A DNA stretch of 64,000 nt from Acidobacteriota bacterium (GCA_016208495.1 JACQXX010000056.1:1-64000), one strand, 5' to 3'. Counted from the stretch's first letter, positions 1-9,296 are shown. Notes: generated from the letters alone by a model not told the origin. Translations and numbers: made by a program.

Positions 1-300
1 GTCAGTCGTCAGTCGTCAGTCGTCAGTCGTCAGTCGTCAGTCGTCAGTCGTCAGTCGTCAGTAGTCAGTAGTCAGTAGTCAGTAGTCAGTAGTCAGTAGT
101 CAGTAGTCAGTAGTCAGTAGTCAGTAGTCAGTAGTCAGTAGTCAGTAGTCGAGTGTTGGGATTTGGGAATTCGTGTCAAGTGTATTTTGTTCTATTTGAG
201 TCAGTTAGGAACAATTCTTTTCAAGAATTCCACGGATTCAACGATCCGGGTTTGGTCTACTGACTACTGACTCATCAACTACTGGCGACTGACTACAAAC
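1..300. repeat. Heptamer-array repeat element, copy 1 (inverted orientation)
   Basis: Positions 1-60 are tandem GTCAGTC and 60-150 tandem GTAGTCA, both 7-bp periods. A unique core of about 125 bp follows (about 150-275), containing AATTCTTTTCAAGAATT, a short hairpin. Short copies of the heptamer in the opposite sense (CTACTGACTACTGACTC) close the element. The same core occurs near 8090-8200, 37265-37375 and 43380-43485. Positions 300-404 hold no gene that I can see. Confidence 0.85.
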
Positions 301-404
301 TGATCTTTTTAAGGTTTTGGATTTGCCTTCTGACGAAAAGAAAAAGGCTCAGCACCAGGAAATCCCAGCCTGAACCTTTTCAAATCGCCAAAAATCAATC
401 AGGG

Positions 405-1664
405 CTAATAATTCTTCGGGAAATTTGGACCAAGACACGACGGATCGCCGTCACACAGTTTGTCAACAATCGTGTCGTACAAGTAGGTTGATTCCGCGCG
501 GACAACTTCGCCAATCCGGTCCTCATAGGTCTTGAGACCGTGATCAAACTCTTTCTTGAGAAGGTCATACAGGTTCTTTGCCTTGCGGCCTTCAACAACC
601 TTCTTTTCATTGTAGATTTTGATGTCGCTCACAATCGTTCGGGCCACACGCTGGGCGGTTTTATGATCCGCTTCCGAGCCTTTGTATTTCGCCGGGTCAT
701 ACTTAAAGACACCCGGTGCCGTGCTCGATACCGGCGGTGCGGCTGACTGGTACCCAGCAGGCGGGGTAAATGAAGTCAACGGAATGGTGCCCTGCGCAGC
801 AATTGGCGGCGGCTGAGGTTTTGGGGGGTGAATTGGTTCTGGGGCTGGACCACCCGGCGGTACAAAGAAAACCTGCTCCGGTTCGGGTGCTTTTGGCTTG
901 GGCGGCTCTTCTGGCGGTAATTCAAAAACGGGAGGTCTGGCCTGAACTTCCTGAGCTTTTTTGGCTGCTTCGGCAGCACGGCGAGCTTCCTCGGCTCGGC
1001 GTGCCTCTTCAGCCTTGCGTGCCTCTTCAGCGCGACGGGCTTCTTCAGCTCTCCGGCGAGCGTCCTCTTCGGCCCTGCGACGGGCTTCATCCTCAGCGGC
1101 TTTGCGGCGGGCTTCATCTTCGGCTGCCTTGCGACGAGTTTCCTCTTCAGCTTTGCGACGAGCTTCCTCGGCTTTACGGGCTTCTTCAGCTTTGCGAGCT
1201 TCTTCGGCTTTGCGGCGAGCTTCTTCAGCCTTGCGAGCTTCCTCAGCTCGGCGTGCTTCTTCCTCAGCCCGGCGACGAGCTTCCTCGGCTTTGCGGGCTT
1301 CCTCAGCCCGGCGTGCCTCCTCAGCCCGGCGTGCCTCCTCAGCCTTGCGGGCTTCCTCAGCCCGGCGTACCTCATCGGCTTTGCGAGCTTCCTCAGCCTT
1401 GCGGGCTTCCTCAGCCCGGCGTGCCTCATCGGCTTTGCGGCGCGATTCCTCAGCCGCACGAGCCTGTTCCTCAGCTCGACGAGCGTCTTCGACACGGCGG
1501 GCCTCGTCTTGCGCTCTGGCCTGGTCGGAAATTAAATTGTCTGAAGGTTGCTCAATGCCTAATCCAGACGAACTCTCTTTGGATGGCTTAAAGATGAAAA
1601 TGAAAGCGCCAATAACAGCAACAACAACAATGACGAGACTTATCCATAACCCAAGATTTGACAT
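405..1664 (-). CDS. Membrane-anchored coiled-coil protein, TolA-like in layout, unknown function
   Basis: This 419-residue protein has one N-terminal membrane segment (about residues 5-25). A very long R/E/A/K-rich stretch follows (about 50-260), built of repeats such as EEARKAEEARRAEEAR, which would form a coiled coil or single alpha helix. Next come a proline-rich linker (about 263-330) and a compact C-terminal domain (about 335-419) with the pattern HKTAQRVARTIVSDIKIYNE and a DGDPS motif near the end. The order resembles TolA, but the C-terminal domain does not look like TolA domain III. From memory, a similar C-terminal domain is found on acidobacterial zinc-ribbon proteins. The start is an ATG with AGGAG 11 bases upstream. 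The repetitive DNA leaves long open frames on the opposite strand, which are artefacts. Function unknown. Confidence 0.75.
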   Translation of the reverse strand: MSNLGLWISLVIVVVAVIGAFIFIFKPSKESSSGLGIEQPSDNLISDQARAQDEARRVEDARRAEEQARAAEESRRKADEARRAEEARKAEEARKADEVRRAEEARKAEEARRAEEARRAEEARKAEEARRRAEEEARRAEEARKAEEARRKAEEARKAEEARKAEEARRKAEEETRRKAAEDEARRKAAEDEARRRAEEDARRRAEEARRAEEARKAEEARRAEEARRAAEAAKKAQEVQARPPVFELPPEEPPKPKAPEPEQVFFVPPGGPAPEPIHPPKPQPPPIAAQGTIPLTSFTPPAGYQSAAPPVSSTAPGVFKYDPAKYKGSEADHKTAQRVARTIVSDIKIYNEKKVVEGRKAKNLYDLLKKEFDHGLKTYEDRIGEVVRAESTYLYDTIVDKLCDGDPSCLGPNFPKNY

Positions 1665-1706
1665 TGTTTCAGAAACTCCTGGCTTCTTTGTGATCGAAGA
1701 CTACAA

Positions 1707-1735
1707 AAACTATGGTTTCCCTGGCGAAAGTGCAA
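1707..1735 (-). promoter_or_regulatory. Candidate sigma-70 promoter for the coiled-coil gene
   Basis: Reading the minus strand, TTGCAC (1735-1730) is followed after 17 bases by TAGTTT (1712-1707), about 43 bases upstream of the ATG at 1664. This is the only promoter-like signal I found in the 374-bp gap 1665-2038, which otherwise holds no recognisable feature. Confidence 0.3.
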
Positions 1736-2038
1736 CTCCAGGCACAAGTCCGTCCGATGTACGGCGTGGAAAATTCAGTAAAACCAACACCACCCATGCA
1801 CGATTGGACAAGGAATCCAAAATTGATGGGTGATGTAATTGCTGAAAAATCAGTCGTGTTGAACAAAGGAGAGGAAGAATGCTGGATGTTGGAACACAAT
1901 CTGCCCTAGCTTGGTCAATTTTTGAGCAAAAAGCAATGAAAAATTGCCTTTTTCCACTTCTTAAGCCCAACTCTCAACGGCATAAGCCTGAGTTTAGAGT
2001 TCAAAAAGTTTCACTCCCTGGATGAAAATCTCCAGCTC

Positions 2039-2488
2039 TTACCCACCAAGCTTGCTGCGAACCATCCTATTGACGGCTTTTCCATCCACATTCTGACCTG
2101 CCAGCTTTGCCATGACTTGTTTCATCACCAGTCCAATTTCTTTCGCTGACGAAGCTCCAGTTTCAGCAATCACGCTTTCAACCGCCTGTACCAGCGTGGC
2201 TTCATCAACTGGTTGAGGCAAATAGGCTTCGATGATAGCAGCTTCAGCCAGTTCTTTATCGGCTAACTCCTGACGATTTCCTTTGAGAAAGGCATCAGCC
2301 GCTTCGCGCCGTTGTTTGACCAGCTTGTTGAGCAAACTCATCATGGCTGGATCATCCATCGGTTTTTGATCTTCGATTTCCTGACGTTGAATTGATGTTT
2401 TCACCATCCGTAACGTGTCGAGCCGTGCCTGATCGCGAGCCTTCATCGCCACGGTGATATCTGCAAGGATTTGATCTCTGAGTGACAT
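2039..2488 (-). CDS. GatB/YqeY domain protein
   Basis: This is a 149-residue protein of the YqeY family, which shares the tail domain of the GatB subunit of the tRNA amidotransferase. Family-typical features are the helical N-terminus (MSLRDQILADITVAMKARD), the LRMVKTSIQ segment, EAAIIEAYLPQP in the middle, and the C-terminal VDGKAVNRMVRSKLG, which matches the GatB tail consensus. Length is normal for the family (about 150). It is cytosolic, with no membrane segment. The exact biochemical role of free-standing YqeY is not established; association with tRNA metabolism is inferred from the shared domain. It lies downstream of, and in the same direction as, glutamate dehydrogenase, separated by a repeat block. 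Confidence 0.9.
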   Translation of the reverse strand: MSLRDQILADITVAMKARDQARLDTLRMVKTSIQRQEIEDQKPMDDPAMMSLLNKLVKQRREAADAFLKGNRQELADKELAEAAIIEAYLPQPVDEATLVQAVESVIAETGASSAKEIGLVMKQVMAKLAGQNVDGKAVNRMVRSKLGG

Positions 2489-2504
2489 TGGAAAGTACCT
2501 TTTC

Positions 2505-2690
2505 TGAAAAGTGGGGCTGAAGACATTGGGCTTGGGGCTGAGAAATCCAGGGCTTGGGGCTGAGGGCTGAAGACATCGGGCTCAGGGTATGGAACCCATT
2601 TTCTTCAGCCCCGAGCTTGCGAGTCTTCAGCCCCAAGCCCCAAGCCCCAAGCCCTCAGCCCTGGTTTTTTCAGCCCGATGTCTTAGGGGA
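2505..2690. repeat. TTCAGCCC-type palindromic repeat block
   Basis: On the left are several copies of GGGCTGAAGACATTGGGCT-like units, on the right the inverted form (CTTCAGCCCCAAGCCC and CAGCCCGATGTCTTA), around a centre near 2580-2610. The same block type recurs at 12145-12600, 20090-20200, 28980-29200, 42095-42250, 45855-45935, 49240-49330, 51415-51560 and 59245-59310. The right end reaches the stop codon of glutamate dehydrogenase. Confidence 0.8.
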
Positions 2691-4104
2691 AAATCCCCAG
2701 TTCGGCATAGGAAATGGCAATCTTATCAATGGCGCTGATAAATGCCGCGGATCGCAATGTACTGACTCCAGCCCGTGATTTCCAGATGGTATGAATTTCG
2801 TCATAGGCAATCGCCATGATTTCTTCCAGGCCAGAGTTGACGAGTTCGATTTCATCGGCGCCGTGGGCAATCGCGGTTTTTTCGGCATCAGACAATGATT
2901 TGCCGGTGGTGCGTTCAATCGTTGTCAGGATGTTTCCAAACACCATTTGATCAAACCGCTTGTCCATTTTTCCAAATCGAACGTGCGACAGATTTTTCAA
3001 CCATTCGAAGTAGGACACCACCACACCGCCTGCGTTGCAGTAGATATCTGGAATGATCAAAGCTCCACGGCTGTACAAAATGGCCTCAGCCGCTGCCGTG
3101 GTTGGTCCGTTGGCGCCTTCGGCAATGATTTTGGCTTTAATGCGCGGTGCAGTTGCCTCTGTAATCTGGTTTTCAAGGGCAGCCGGAATCAAAATATCGC
3201 AGTCGAGTTCGAGTGCTTCGTGAGGCGTGGCCAGATTGGTCGCTCCTGAAAAGTTCAAAATTGACCCGGTTTCACGACGATGTTTGACGACGGCTTCCAG
3301 ATCAAACCCTGCCGGATTGTGAATTGCGCCTTCATATTCAGCCAGCCCAACCAGAACGGCCCCGCCTTCCTGGCAGAATTTGGCCGAATGATACCCCACG
3401 TTGCCAAGTCCCTGCACCACAACCCGCTTCCCTTCAATCCCCGGAGTCAATCCCAGGGCTTCCATGTCGTCTTTATGGGCACAGGCTTCACGCAGGGAAT
3501 AAAACACGCCGCGCCCGGTGGCTTCAAATCGCCCCCGGATGCCTCCCTGGGAAATGGATTTGCCGGTGACACAGGCATGGGCGTCAATGAGACCAGGGTG
3601 GAATGCCGCGTACGTGTCGGCAATCCAGGCCATTTCCCGGGCGCCGGTCCCGTAGTCCGGGGCTGGCACGTCAATTCCAGGACCAATGAAATTCTTCTTG
3701 ATCAGTTCCGCCGTGTAGCGACGGGTGATCTGCTCAAGTTCAGCGGCTGAAAATTGCTTGGGATTGATTTGGATGGCGCCCTTGGCACCGCCAAACGGCA
3801 CGTTGGCCACAGCACATTTATAAGTCATCAGGGCAGCCAGGGCTTTGACTTCGTCCTCGTTGGCATGTTCCGAATAGCGAATACCACCCTTCACTGGCAA
3901 TTTGTGGTGACTGTGTTCCACACGCCAGGCAGTAATCACTTTGATGTCATTCTGTGATCGAATCGGAAACTCAAAGGAATACACACTGTTACAGGTTCTT
4001 ATCTGATCCAGTAAGGATTTGGGGTGTTGGGTGAACGAGGCTGCCTGATCAAAATAAGAGCACACGTTCTCAAAAAAGCTGAGTTCTTTTCCGTTGGTAC
4101 TCAA
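2683..4104 (-). CDS. gdhA: Glutamate dehydrogenase (Glu/Leu/Phe/Val family)
   Basis: It catalyses the reversible oxidative deamination of glutamate to 2-oxoglutarate and ammonia, linking carbon and nitrogen metabolism in the cytosol. Substrate-domain hallmarks are [19 protein letters not shown] and the active-site stretch [10 protein letters not shown]. The Rossmann domain shows [14 protein letters not shown] and, later, EGANGPTT. Length is 473 residues, normal for hexameric enzymes. The open frame runs a further 53 codons upstream, but that part is translated heptamer repeat ([15 protein letters not shown]). I place the start at the TTG at 4104 because AGGAGG sits 8 bases upstream and the homologous region begins just after. 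Cofactor preference (NAD or NADP) cannot be read with certainty. Confidence 0.93.
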   Translation of the reverse strand: MSTNGKELSFFENVCSYFDQAASFTQHPKSLLDQIRTCNSVYSFEFPIRSQNDIKVITAWRVEHSHHKLPVKGGIRYSEHANEDEVKALAALMTYKCAVANVPFGGAKGAIQINPKQFSAAELEQITRRYTAELIKKNFIGPGIDVPAPDYGTGAREMAWIADTYAAFHPGLIDAHACVTGKSISQGGIRGRFEATGRGVFYSLREACAHKDDMEALGLTPGIEGKRVVVQGLGNVGYHSAKFCQEGGAVLVGLAEYEGAIHNPAGFDLEAVVKHRRETGSILNFSGATNLATPHEALELDCDILIPAALENQITEATAPRIKAKIIAEGANGPTTAAAEAILYSRGALIIPDIYCNAGGVVVSYFEWLKNLSHVRFGKMDKRFDQMVFGNILTTIERTTGKSLSDAEKTAIAHGADEIELVNSGLEEIMAIAYDEIHTIWKSRAGVSTLRSAAFISAIDKIAISYAELGIFP

Positions 4105-4149
4105 GGGGGAATCCTCCTGTGATAAAACGTAGGTTGATCGCAATTGCGA

Positions 4150-4312
4150 GGGAATAAAAGTATTCAATAGCGAAAGAGAGCGAGTAGTGAGTAGCGAAAT
4201 AAAGCGAGTAGTGAGTAGCGAGTAGCGAGTAGTCAATCCTTGAAAGGCGAGTAGAAAAAACACCCTATCATTTTGTCACCTTGTCATGTTGTTACCTTGT
4301 CACCTTGTCACC
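4150..4312. repeat. Short tandem repeats upstream of gdhA
   Basis: Period-7 copies of GAGTAGC (about 4187-4255) are followed by period-8 copies of CCTTGTCA (about 4272-4312). The second array runs into the 3' end of the SpoIID-like gene, whose last codons (TLVTR) are read from it. The phrase GCGAGTAGTCAATCC also occurs at about 41090, after the AAA ATPase gene. Confidence 0.75.
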
Positions 4313-5553
4313 AAGGTGGCTTGCGGAAAATAAAACCGCAGGATTTCCTGATACGACCGGCCCGCTTTGGCTTGCGCCACGGTTCCGGCGACACACAGCC
4401 CAACCTGATGCCCAAATCCATGACCTGTAAATTCATAAAAATCGCCGCGTCGAGTCAGTTGATAGACATTGCTCAATATCAGGTTCCACCCGAGTTTTCG
4501 ACCAATCAGACTGCGAAACTCACCATTGGCAACCTCAACCGTTCGCTGACCGTCAGCGAGGGTGAGGTGAGTTACAATCCCATCCGGAGTGCGATTTGAA
4601 ATCTGCAACCCCACTTTATCCAATGGCTTCGCTCTCCATATTGATGTCATTGCGCCCAACAGCCGATGCACCGCAATGCGGCGTTGCCATCGGTAAAACT
4701 GAGCCCCGCGACACCAATTGCAAATGACTTTCGGCACATCATTTGTGGACTCAATTTCATCATTCAATGGCCAGACGACTGATGAAACGGTGGTATGTCC
4801 ACCACAGCAAGCAGTGTAATAGGCTGTGACTGGATGCTCGGCTTCCCAGAGCACCGTGGCGTGTGTGGCGTGTGTGGCTTGACGGGCAGATTCGATCAGG
4901 CGCGGCGGATAAGATTGGTCAAATCGCGTACCAAAGTACAACTGGCAATGGGTTGAATCGCACACATCGTACCCCAATCTTTGGTGGCGTCCAAGATGTG
5001 TCATCAAAAAACTTCGCACCACAATGGCCTGACACTTGAGCGCTTCACTCAACCCGACCCCTTTCATCTCTGAGGCAGTCACCACAGCCACCGCATCTTC
5101 AAGAGATTGGGTCAAAATGACCTGCAGAGCATTTTCCCTGACTTGAATCAAAATTTTTCCGGTGACACGTCGAGTGCTCTGCTGAGCCGTCAGTTCAAGT
5201 TCAACCGCCGACTGGGCAGCGGTGGCAGGTTCAGCGGTTACAAGCTCAAGGCTTTTTCCTTCCAGAATTTTGATCTGCCCTTCAAACAATGCCGGTTGTC
5301 CTTTTACCAGTCGAACGCGATAGGTCTTTCCAGGCTGAAGCTGGCGGTGGACTTCACCAGCGAGTATCTCAGCCGGAGAGAGAATTGGTTTGATCGAGAG
5401 TGTTCGCGGTTGAAACAGTGTAAAGAGCCCAATTCGAATTGTTTCCGGGACTTTAGCAGATGGTTTGGAATCCTGTGCCTGACAAAACAGGATACCAGTC
5501 AGCACCAACCAGAAGATCAAACCCATCACCTGAATAAAACAACGCATCAGCAT
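4300..5553 (-). CDS. SpoIID/LytB domain protein, exported
   Basis: This 417-residue protein begins with a hydrophobic signal sequence (about residues 8-26, ending near QAQ), so it should act in the periplasm. The C-terminal half is the SpoIID/LytB domain. Its signatures are EMKGVGLSEALKCQAIVVRS, the cysteine-containing CDSTHCQLYFG, YYTACCGGHT, and GHGFGHQVGLCVAGT near the end. In Bacillus, SpoIID is a lytic transglycosylase that cleaves denuded glycan strands and LytB modulates amidases. No sporulation genes are visible here, so a role in cell-wall turnover is the better inference. Two ATGs (5553, 5547) are possible starts; GAGG lies about 10 bases before the first. The last codons come from a tandem repeat. 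Confidence 0.88.
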   Translation of the reverse strand: MLMRCFIQVMGLIFWLVLTGILFCQAQDSKPSAKVPETIRIGLFTLFQPRTLSIKPILSPAEILAGEVHRQLQPGKTYRVRLVKGQPALFEGQIKILEGKSLELVTAEPATAAQSAVELELTAQQSTRRVTGKILIQVRENALQVILTQSLEDAVAVVTASEMKGVGLSEALKCQAIVVRSFLMTHLGRHQRLGYDVCDSTHCQLYFGTRFDQSYPPRLIESARQATHATHATVLWEAEHPVTAYYTACCGGHTTVSSVVWPLNDEIESTNDVPKVICNWCRGAQFYRWQRRIAVHRLLGAMTSIWRAKPLDKVGLQISNRTPDGIVTHLTLADGQRTVEVANGEFRSLIGRKLGWNLILSNVYQLTRRGDFYEFTGHGFGHQVGLCVAGTVAQAKAGRSYQEILRFYFPQATLVTR

Positions 5554-5582
5554 TCTTTGAACGCCTCAGATTCCTGTTAACA

Positions 5583-5700
5583 CCAGTTTGTAGTCAGTAG
5601 TCAGTAGTCAGTAGTTCACTAAGTTTATTTTATTGAATTACTTGACTGTTTTTTAACGAAGGGATTTCATTCCAAATTGGAATAAGACTTGAGTTCAGGA
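5583..5700. repeat. Intergenic repeat core, family 2 copy 1
   Basis: Copies of GTAGTCA (5588-5615) lead into a core reading TTGAATTACTTGACTGTTTT and, further on, TTCATTCCA. The same core with the same flank appears at 61448-61550. This is a second core type attached to the same heptamer as the family-1 element. Together with the array at 5855, it accounts for most of the gene-free stretch 5554-5933. Confidence 0.75.
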
Positions 5701-5854
5701 TGAGGGAAAAACCAAATACGTACCTTGTCATAAGTTTTCTGAGATACTGGATTTGGTAAGTGTTTGATTTTTTTCGTGTAGTTCGTGTGTTTCGTGGTTC
5801 AAAATGTCTGGAAATTTTCGGTAAGGTACTTACAACGAAAGATCAACATTCGAA

Positions 5855-5929
5855 AACCCGGAACCCGGAACCCGGAACCCGGAACCCGGAACCCGGAACC
5901 CGGAACCCGGAACCCGGAACCCGGAACCC
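5855..5929. repeat. AACCCGG heptamer array, 10 full copies
   Basis: Ten perfect head-to-tail copies of AACCCGG end 5 bases from the stop codon of the DinG-type helicase. The array is preceded by TTCGAAAACCCGG. The same phrase precedes the larger array at 26754-26858 and, in altered form, a two-copy array at about 41168-41183. Confidence 0.95.
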
Positions 5930-5933
5930 TATC

Positions 5934-7877
5934 CTATTGCCGCTGAAACAATTGCTCAACCCGCCGCAGATCATTGGTGACTGGCGATGGCGGCAAACTC
6001 TCTAAGAACGTGCGTCCATAGAACTTCGTCCGCAACCGCGGGTCCAGAATTGCCAGCACACCTTTATCCTGTGAACTCCGAATCAGGCGGCCAAGCCCCT
6101 GCTTGAGCGTGATGATGGCTTGCGGAACGGTGTATTGCTGGAAGGGATCCTGCCCTTGCTCTTCCAAAAACCGATGGCGAGCTGAGACGACTGGATCAGT
6201 TGGCACTGGGAACGGCAATTTATCCACGATCACACACGAGAGCGCTTCGCCCTGAACATCAATTCCCTGCCAGAAACTGGCCGTGGCAAAAAGCACCGCG
6301 CCTTTCGTCGTGCGAAATTTTTCCAGCAATCCGGCTTTTGAACCACGCCCCTGCACAAAACACGGAAACTCAACCTGGGCCGATACCCGCTGATACAAAT
6401 CGCGCATGTGAGCCGCGCTGGTCGAAAGCACAAAGGCCCGCCCCCGGCTGATGTTGAGCAGCTTGACGATTTCCTCAACCGCTGCCGATGTAAACTGCGG
6501 GGAACGCGGATCAGGCATGATCTTCGGAAGGTACAAAATTGACTGTGTGCGATAGTCAAAGTGTGAATCAATGATCAGTTCAGCGCATGACTCAATACCC
6601 AGGCGGGAACGAATAAAGTCAAATTTTCCAGATGAGGTCAGTGTGGCTGAGGTCAAAACCACGGATTCCATTTGGGTAAAAAGACGATCTGAAAGGAGTT
6701 CCGAAAGATTGATCGGTGTGGCCTGGATAAAACACCCGCGTCCGCGTCGCTCGATCCAGTAGACAAAGGTTGGATCATTACTCGTGACGACAAACTCCAG
6801 GTCAAACCGCAGGGCGTCAATCCGGCGCACCAAGCGTTCAATCTCCGGTGGTGGCTCATTCACTTTTTTCAGGAGTTCGCGCAATTTGGCCAGCAGGTTA
6901 TCGAGCATCAGGTATTGCTCACCAGCAGGCGTCATTTCAAACTTGCCTTCTTCATTCCGGCGGGCAAAATGGGTCATTTCCAGTGTAAATCGTCCATCGC
7001 CAGTTCCATATTTGCGGAAAAACCCACCCCAAAACATATCCGCTTGCTCGGTGATCCGCGCACCGCACCGCATGACATCAGTCACAACGTCATCTTGAGG
7101 AATCGGCACCCGCAAAATGTCCTGAACCAGTTCCTGCATGCGGTAGTTGCTGACCTGAATGCCAAAATATTCAGCCGCAATGTCTTCAATTTCGTGGGCT
7201 TCGTCAAAAATGACAATCGTGTAGTCAGGCAGCACCGCGCCATAGTCGTTGTTGCGAGCCGACAAATCAGCAAAAAACAGGTGATGGTTGACAATCACCA
7301 CGTCGGCGTCTTCAGCGCGTTGCCGGGCAAGGGTGACAAAACATTTTTCAAAGTCAGGGCACTTTGAACCTAAACAAATTTCGCTTCGGGCATCAATGTC
7401 GTGCCAAAACGCCAGATTTTCAGGTAAATCAACCAGTTCCGCCCGGTCACCGGTTTCTGTCTTCCCTGACCAGCGCCGAACCGTATCAAAATACGTCACA
7501 TCTTCAACTCCGGCAAAAGTCAGTGCCGTGTCAGATTGTTTGATCCGACGTAAGCAGAGGTAATTACTCCGTCCTTTCAAATAAGCGACCCGGAGCTTGC
7601 GACCCAACGCCTTTTCCAAAAATGGAACGTCTTTTTGGTAGAGCTGCTCCTGAAGGCTTTTCGTCGCCGTTGAAATAATTACCCGCTTGCCCAGTGCCAG
7701 TGCCGGGATCAAATACGCCAGGGTTTTTCCGGTTCCAGTTCCGGCTTCGACGCACAAATGCCCCCCGCGCTGCAACGCATCATGAACCGCTTCCGCCATT
7801 TCAATCTGATTTGAGCGATATTCAAAGTTCGGATGGTGACGAGCCAAAAGCCCTTTCGGGCCAAAAATTGATTCCAT
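5934..7877 (-). CDS. dinG: ATP-dependent DNA helicase, DinG/XPD family
   Basis: This is a 647-residue superfamily 2 helicase of the DinG/XPD group, expected to unwind DNA 5'-3' and resolve structures such as R-loops and G-quadruplexes. Motif I is EAGTGTGKTLAYLIP (about residues 43-57). A cysteine set lies between motif I and motif II (YLCLRRI, then CLGSKCPDFEKC), as expected for the Fe-S cluster of this family. Motif II is DEAHEIED, motif III is SATL, and the C-terminal motif VI region is QGLGRLIRSSQD. The start fits the family, with the first residues directly preceding the Q-like region. It stands alone, and its stop codon is next to a repeat array. Gene symbol by family only. Confidence 0.92.
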   Translation of the reverse strand: MESIFGPKGLLARHHPNFEYRSNQIEMAEAVHDALQRGGHLCVEAGTGTGKTLAYLIPALALGKRVIISTATKSLQEQLYQKDVPFLEKALGRKLRVAYLKGRSNYLCLRRIKQSDTALTFAGVEDVTYFDTVRRWSGKTETGDRAELVDLPENLAFWHDIDARSEICLGSKCPDFEKCFVTLARQRAEDADVVIVNHHLFFADLSARNNDYGAVLPDYTIVIFDEAHEIEDIAAEYFGIQVSNYRMQELVQDILRVPIPQDDVVTDVMRCGARITEQADMFWGGFFRKYGTGDGRFTLEMTHFARRNEEGKFEMTPAGEQYLMLDNLLAKLRELLKKVNEPPPEIERLVRRIDALRFDLEFVVTSNDPTFVYWIERRGRGCFIQATPINLSELLSDRLFTQMESVVLTSATLTSSGKFDFIRSRLGIESCAELIIDSHFDYRTQSILYLPKIMPDPRSPQFTSAAVEEIVKLLNISRGRAFVLSTSAAHMRDLYQRVSAQVEFPCFVQGRGSKAGLLEKFRTTKGAVLFATASFWQGIDVQGEALSCVIVDKLPFPVPTDPVVSARHRFLEEQGQDPFQQYTVPQAIITLKQGLGRLIRSSQDKGVLAILDPRLRTKFYGRTFLESLPPSPVTNDLRRVEQLFQRQ

Positions 7878-8049
7878 GAGCTCCTCAAGTACAGGAAAAA
7901 AGAAAAGACAAAAATGAAGATGGTCGCGATTGTACCTTATTCACAAATCCACAAACCACTGTGTCTTAACCGCCTGGGATAGACAATCACCAAAAATGCG
8001 TGATACAAGTGTTTCTCTTCACACACCATCTAGCCCGAATCAAGCAATA

Positions 8050-8254
8050 CCAGTTTTTCGTCAGTAGTTGATGAGTCAGTAGTCAGTAGACCAAACCCAA
8101 GTACTTTAGTTTGATGATTTCCTGGGAAGACTTGTTCATAAATAGATCAAATAGAACCAAATACACTTGACACAAATTCTCAGTTCCCAACACTCGGCTA
8201 CTGACTACTGACTACTGACTACTGACTACTGACTACTGACTACTGACTACTGAC
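8050..8254. repeat. Heptamer-array repeat element, copy 2 (divergent)
   Basis: A short run of GTCAGTAGT (8058-8087) is followed by a core diverged from the other copies but sharing AAATAGAACCAAATACACTTGACA and CCCAACACTCGGCTACTGAC in pieces. The array of CTGACTA then runs 8203-8253. The element fills much of the gap 7878-8290. The array ends only about 28 bases upstream of the next gene's Shine-Dalgarno sequence. Confidence 0.8.
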
Positions 8255-8290
8255 TTGTACCTGAATACCACACAGTTTTTTGGAGGATGC

Positions 8291-9232
8291 ATGAAAGAAC
8301 GGTTTCAAGGGTGTCTTTTGGGGGTAGCTCTCGGCGATGCCCTCGGAGCACCAGCCAAAGGTCTCACCAAAGAGGAAATTCAAACCCAACGGTCGCTTCC
8401 GGTACGTGCGGCTGAAGCCAGTGCCCATGGCCACGATCCGGTCATTAGCCCACAACTTCCCTGGAAGCTGGCTGGCGGAACCGACATTGATGACTGCAAT
8501 TTGATGATGCTCACCCTGGAAAGCATTTGTACCCAGCGATCCATCAAGACATCCGACATGGTGCGCTGCTTGAAAGGGTTCTACCGAACCCATCCCCAAA
8601 CGCTGACACCACTGACCGCTCATGTACTGTCCCGGCTCAATGAAGGTGAGCGATGGGAAGAAGCCTCTGAGGGAGCATCACTTGATTCGGATTTCAACCC
8701 GCCAGATGGCGGTAATCTGCCTCGAACAATCCCCGTTGGACTCTATCGGGCGCGCAACATTGAAAAGCTGGTCGCTGACACGATTGAAGTCTCCCGGTTG
8801 ACACACTGGGATGATCGAGCAACCCATTCCGCCGTGGCCATCAATTATCTGATCACCCGTCTGGCGCAAAATGACAAACAGGCGCTCAGCTCGCTCGACA
8901 CCTTCCTGGCGGACAAAAATGCTGAGGTTCGTGGGGCAGTGAAAAAAGGCGCTGAAGGAACTGAAGCCGATCTGGATACGTCAGGACTGGCCACCAGTGT
9001 GGTTGCCGTCGCGGTCTGGACGCTCAAAAATGCCCCGTCATTTCTCGAAGGTCTGGAAATGGTCATCAACCTGGGTGGGCAAACTGATTTGAACGCCGCG
9101 GTGGCTGGTGGCTTGCTGGGTGCCAAATTTGGCCGACTGGTCCTTCCGGAAGCCTGGCTGTTCCAGCTTGAAGGCAAAGTCCGGGTTGAAGTCCTGGCCA
9201 ACCGACTGTATGAACACGCCCTCAATGGATAG
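8291..9232 (+). CDS. ADP-ribosylglycohydrolase-fold protein with altered metal site
   Basis: This 313-residue protein has the ADP-ribosylglycohydrolase (DraG/ARH) fold. The N-terminal GCLLGVALGDALGAP is diagnostic, and the C-terminal GGQTDLNAAVAGGLLGAKFG aligns with the usual GGDTDTxAA..GA motif. Family enzymes remove ADP-ribose from proteins using two magnesium ions. Here the first Asp and the Thr of the C-terminal DxDT motif are Gln and Leu, and the usual TDDT is read as IDDC (residues 66-69). Metal binding may therefore be changed or lost; DD and one Asp remain. The start at 8291 has GGAGG 5 bases upstream; a longer frame exists but lacks support. It is convergent with cca, with a shared inverted repeat between them. 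Substrate unknown. Confidence 0.82.
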   Translation: MKERFQGCLLGVALGDALGAPAKGLTKEEIQTQRSLPVRAAEASAHGHDPVISPQLPWKLAGGTDIDDCNLMMLTLESICTQRSIKTSDMVRCLKGFYRTHPQTLTPLTAHVLSRLNEGERWEEASEGASLDSDFNPPDGGNLPRTIPVGLYRARNIEKLVADTIEVSRLTHWDDRATHSAVAINYLITRLAQNDKQALSSLDTFLADKNAEVRGAVKKGAEGTEADLDTSGLATSVVAVAVWTLKNAPSFLEGLEMVINLGGQTDLNAAVAGGLLGAKFGRLVLPEAWLFQLEGKVRVEVLANRLYEHALNG

Positions 9233-9237
9233 CCGTC

Positions 9238-9296
9238 GGAGTGCGGCCCACTTGACGTTGCTTTTTTCTCAAAGCGGCGTCAAGCCACCGCACTCC
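9238..9296. terminator. Inverted repeat between convergent genes
   Basis: GGAGTGCGGCCCACTTGACG (9238-9257) pairs with CGTCAAGCCACCGCACTCC (9278-9296) with few mismatches, around a T-rich loop. It probably serves both converging genes as a terminator. Its right arm encodes the last residues (LECGGLTPL) of the CCA-adding enzyme. It looks like a dispersed palindromic repeat. Confidence 0.6.

Noticed and set aside
770-1833. Long plus-strand open frames opposite the coiled-coil gene
   Set aside because: They are low-complexity (RRASSA or PQLCGL repeats) mirror images of an E/A/R-rich coding strand, with no known domain.
4300-5553. SpoIID as evidence that the organism forms spores
   Set aside because: The domain is widespread in non-sporulating bacteria as LytB-like wall proteins, and no other sporulation gene is present.
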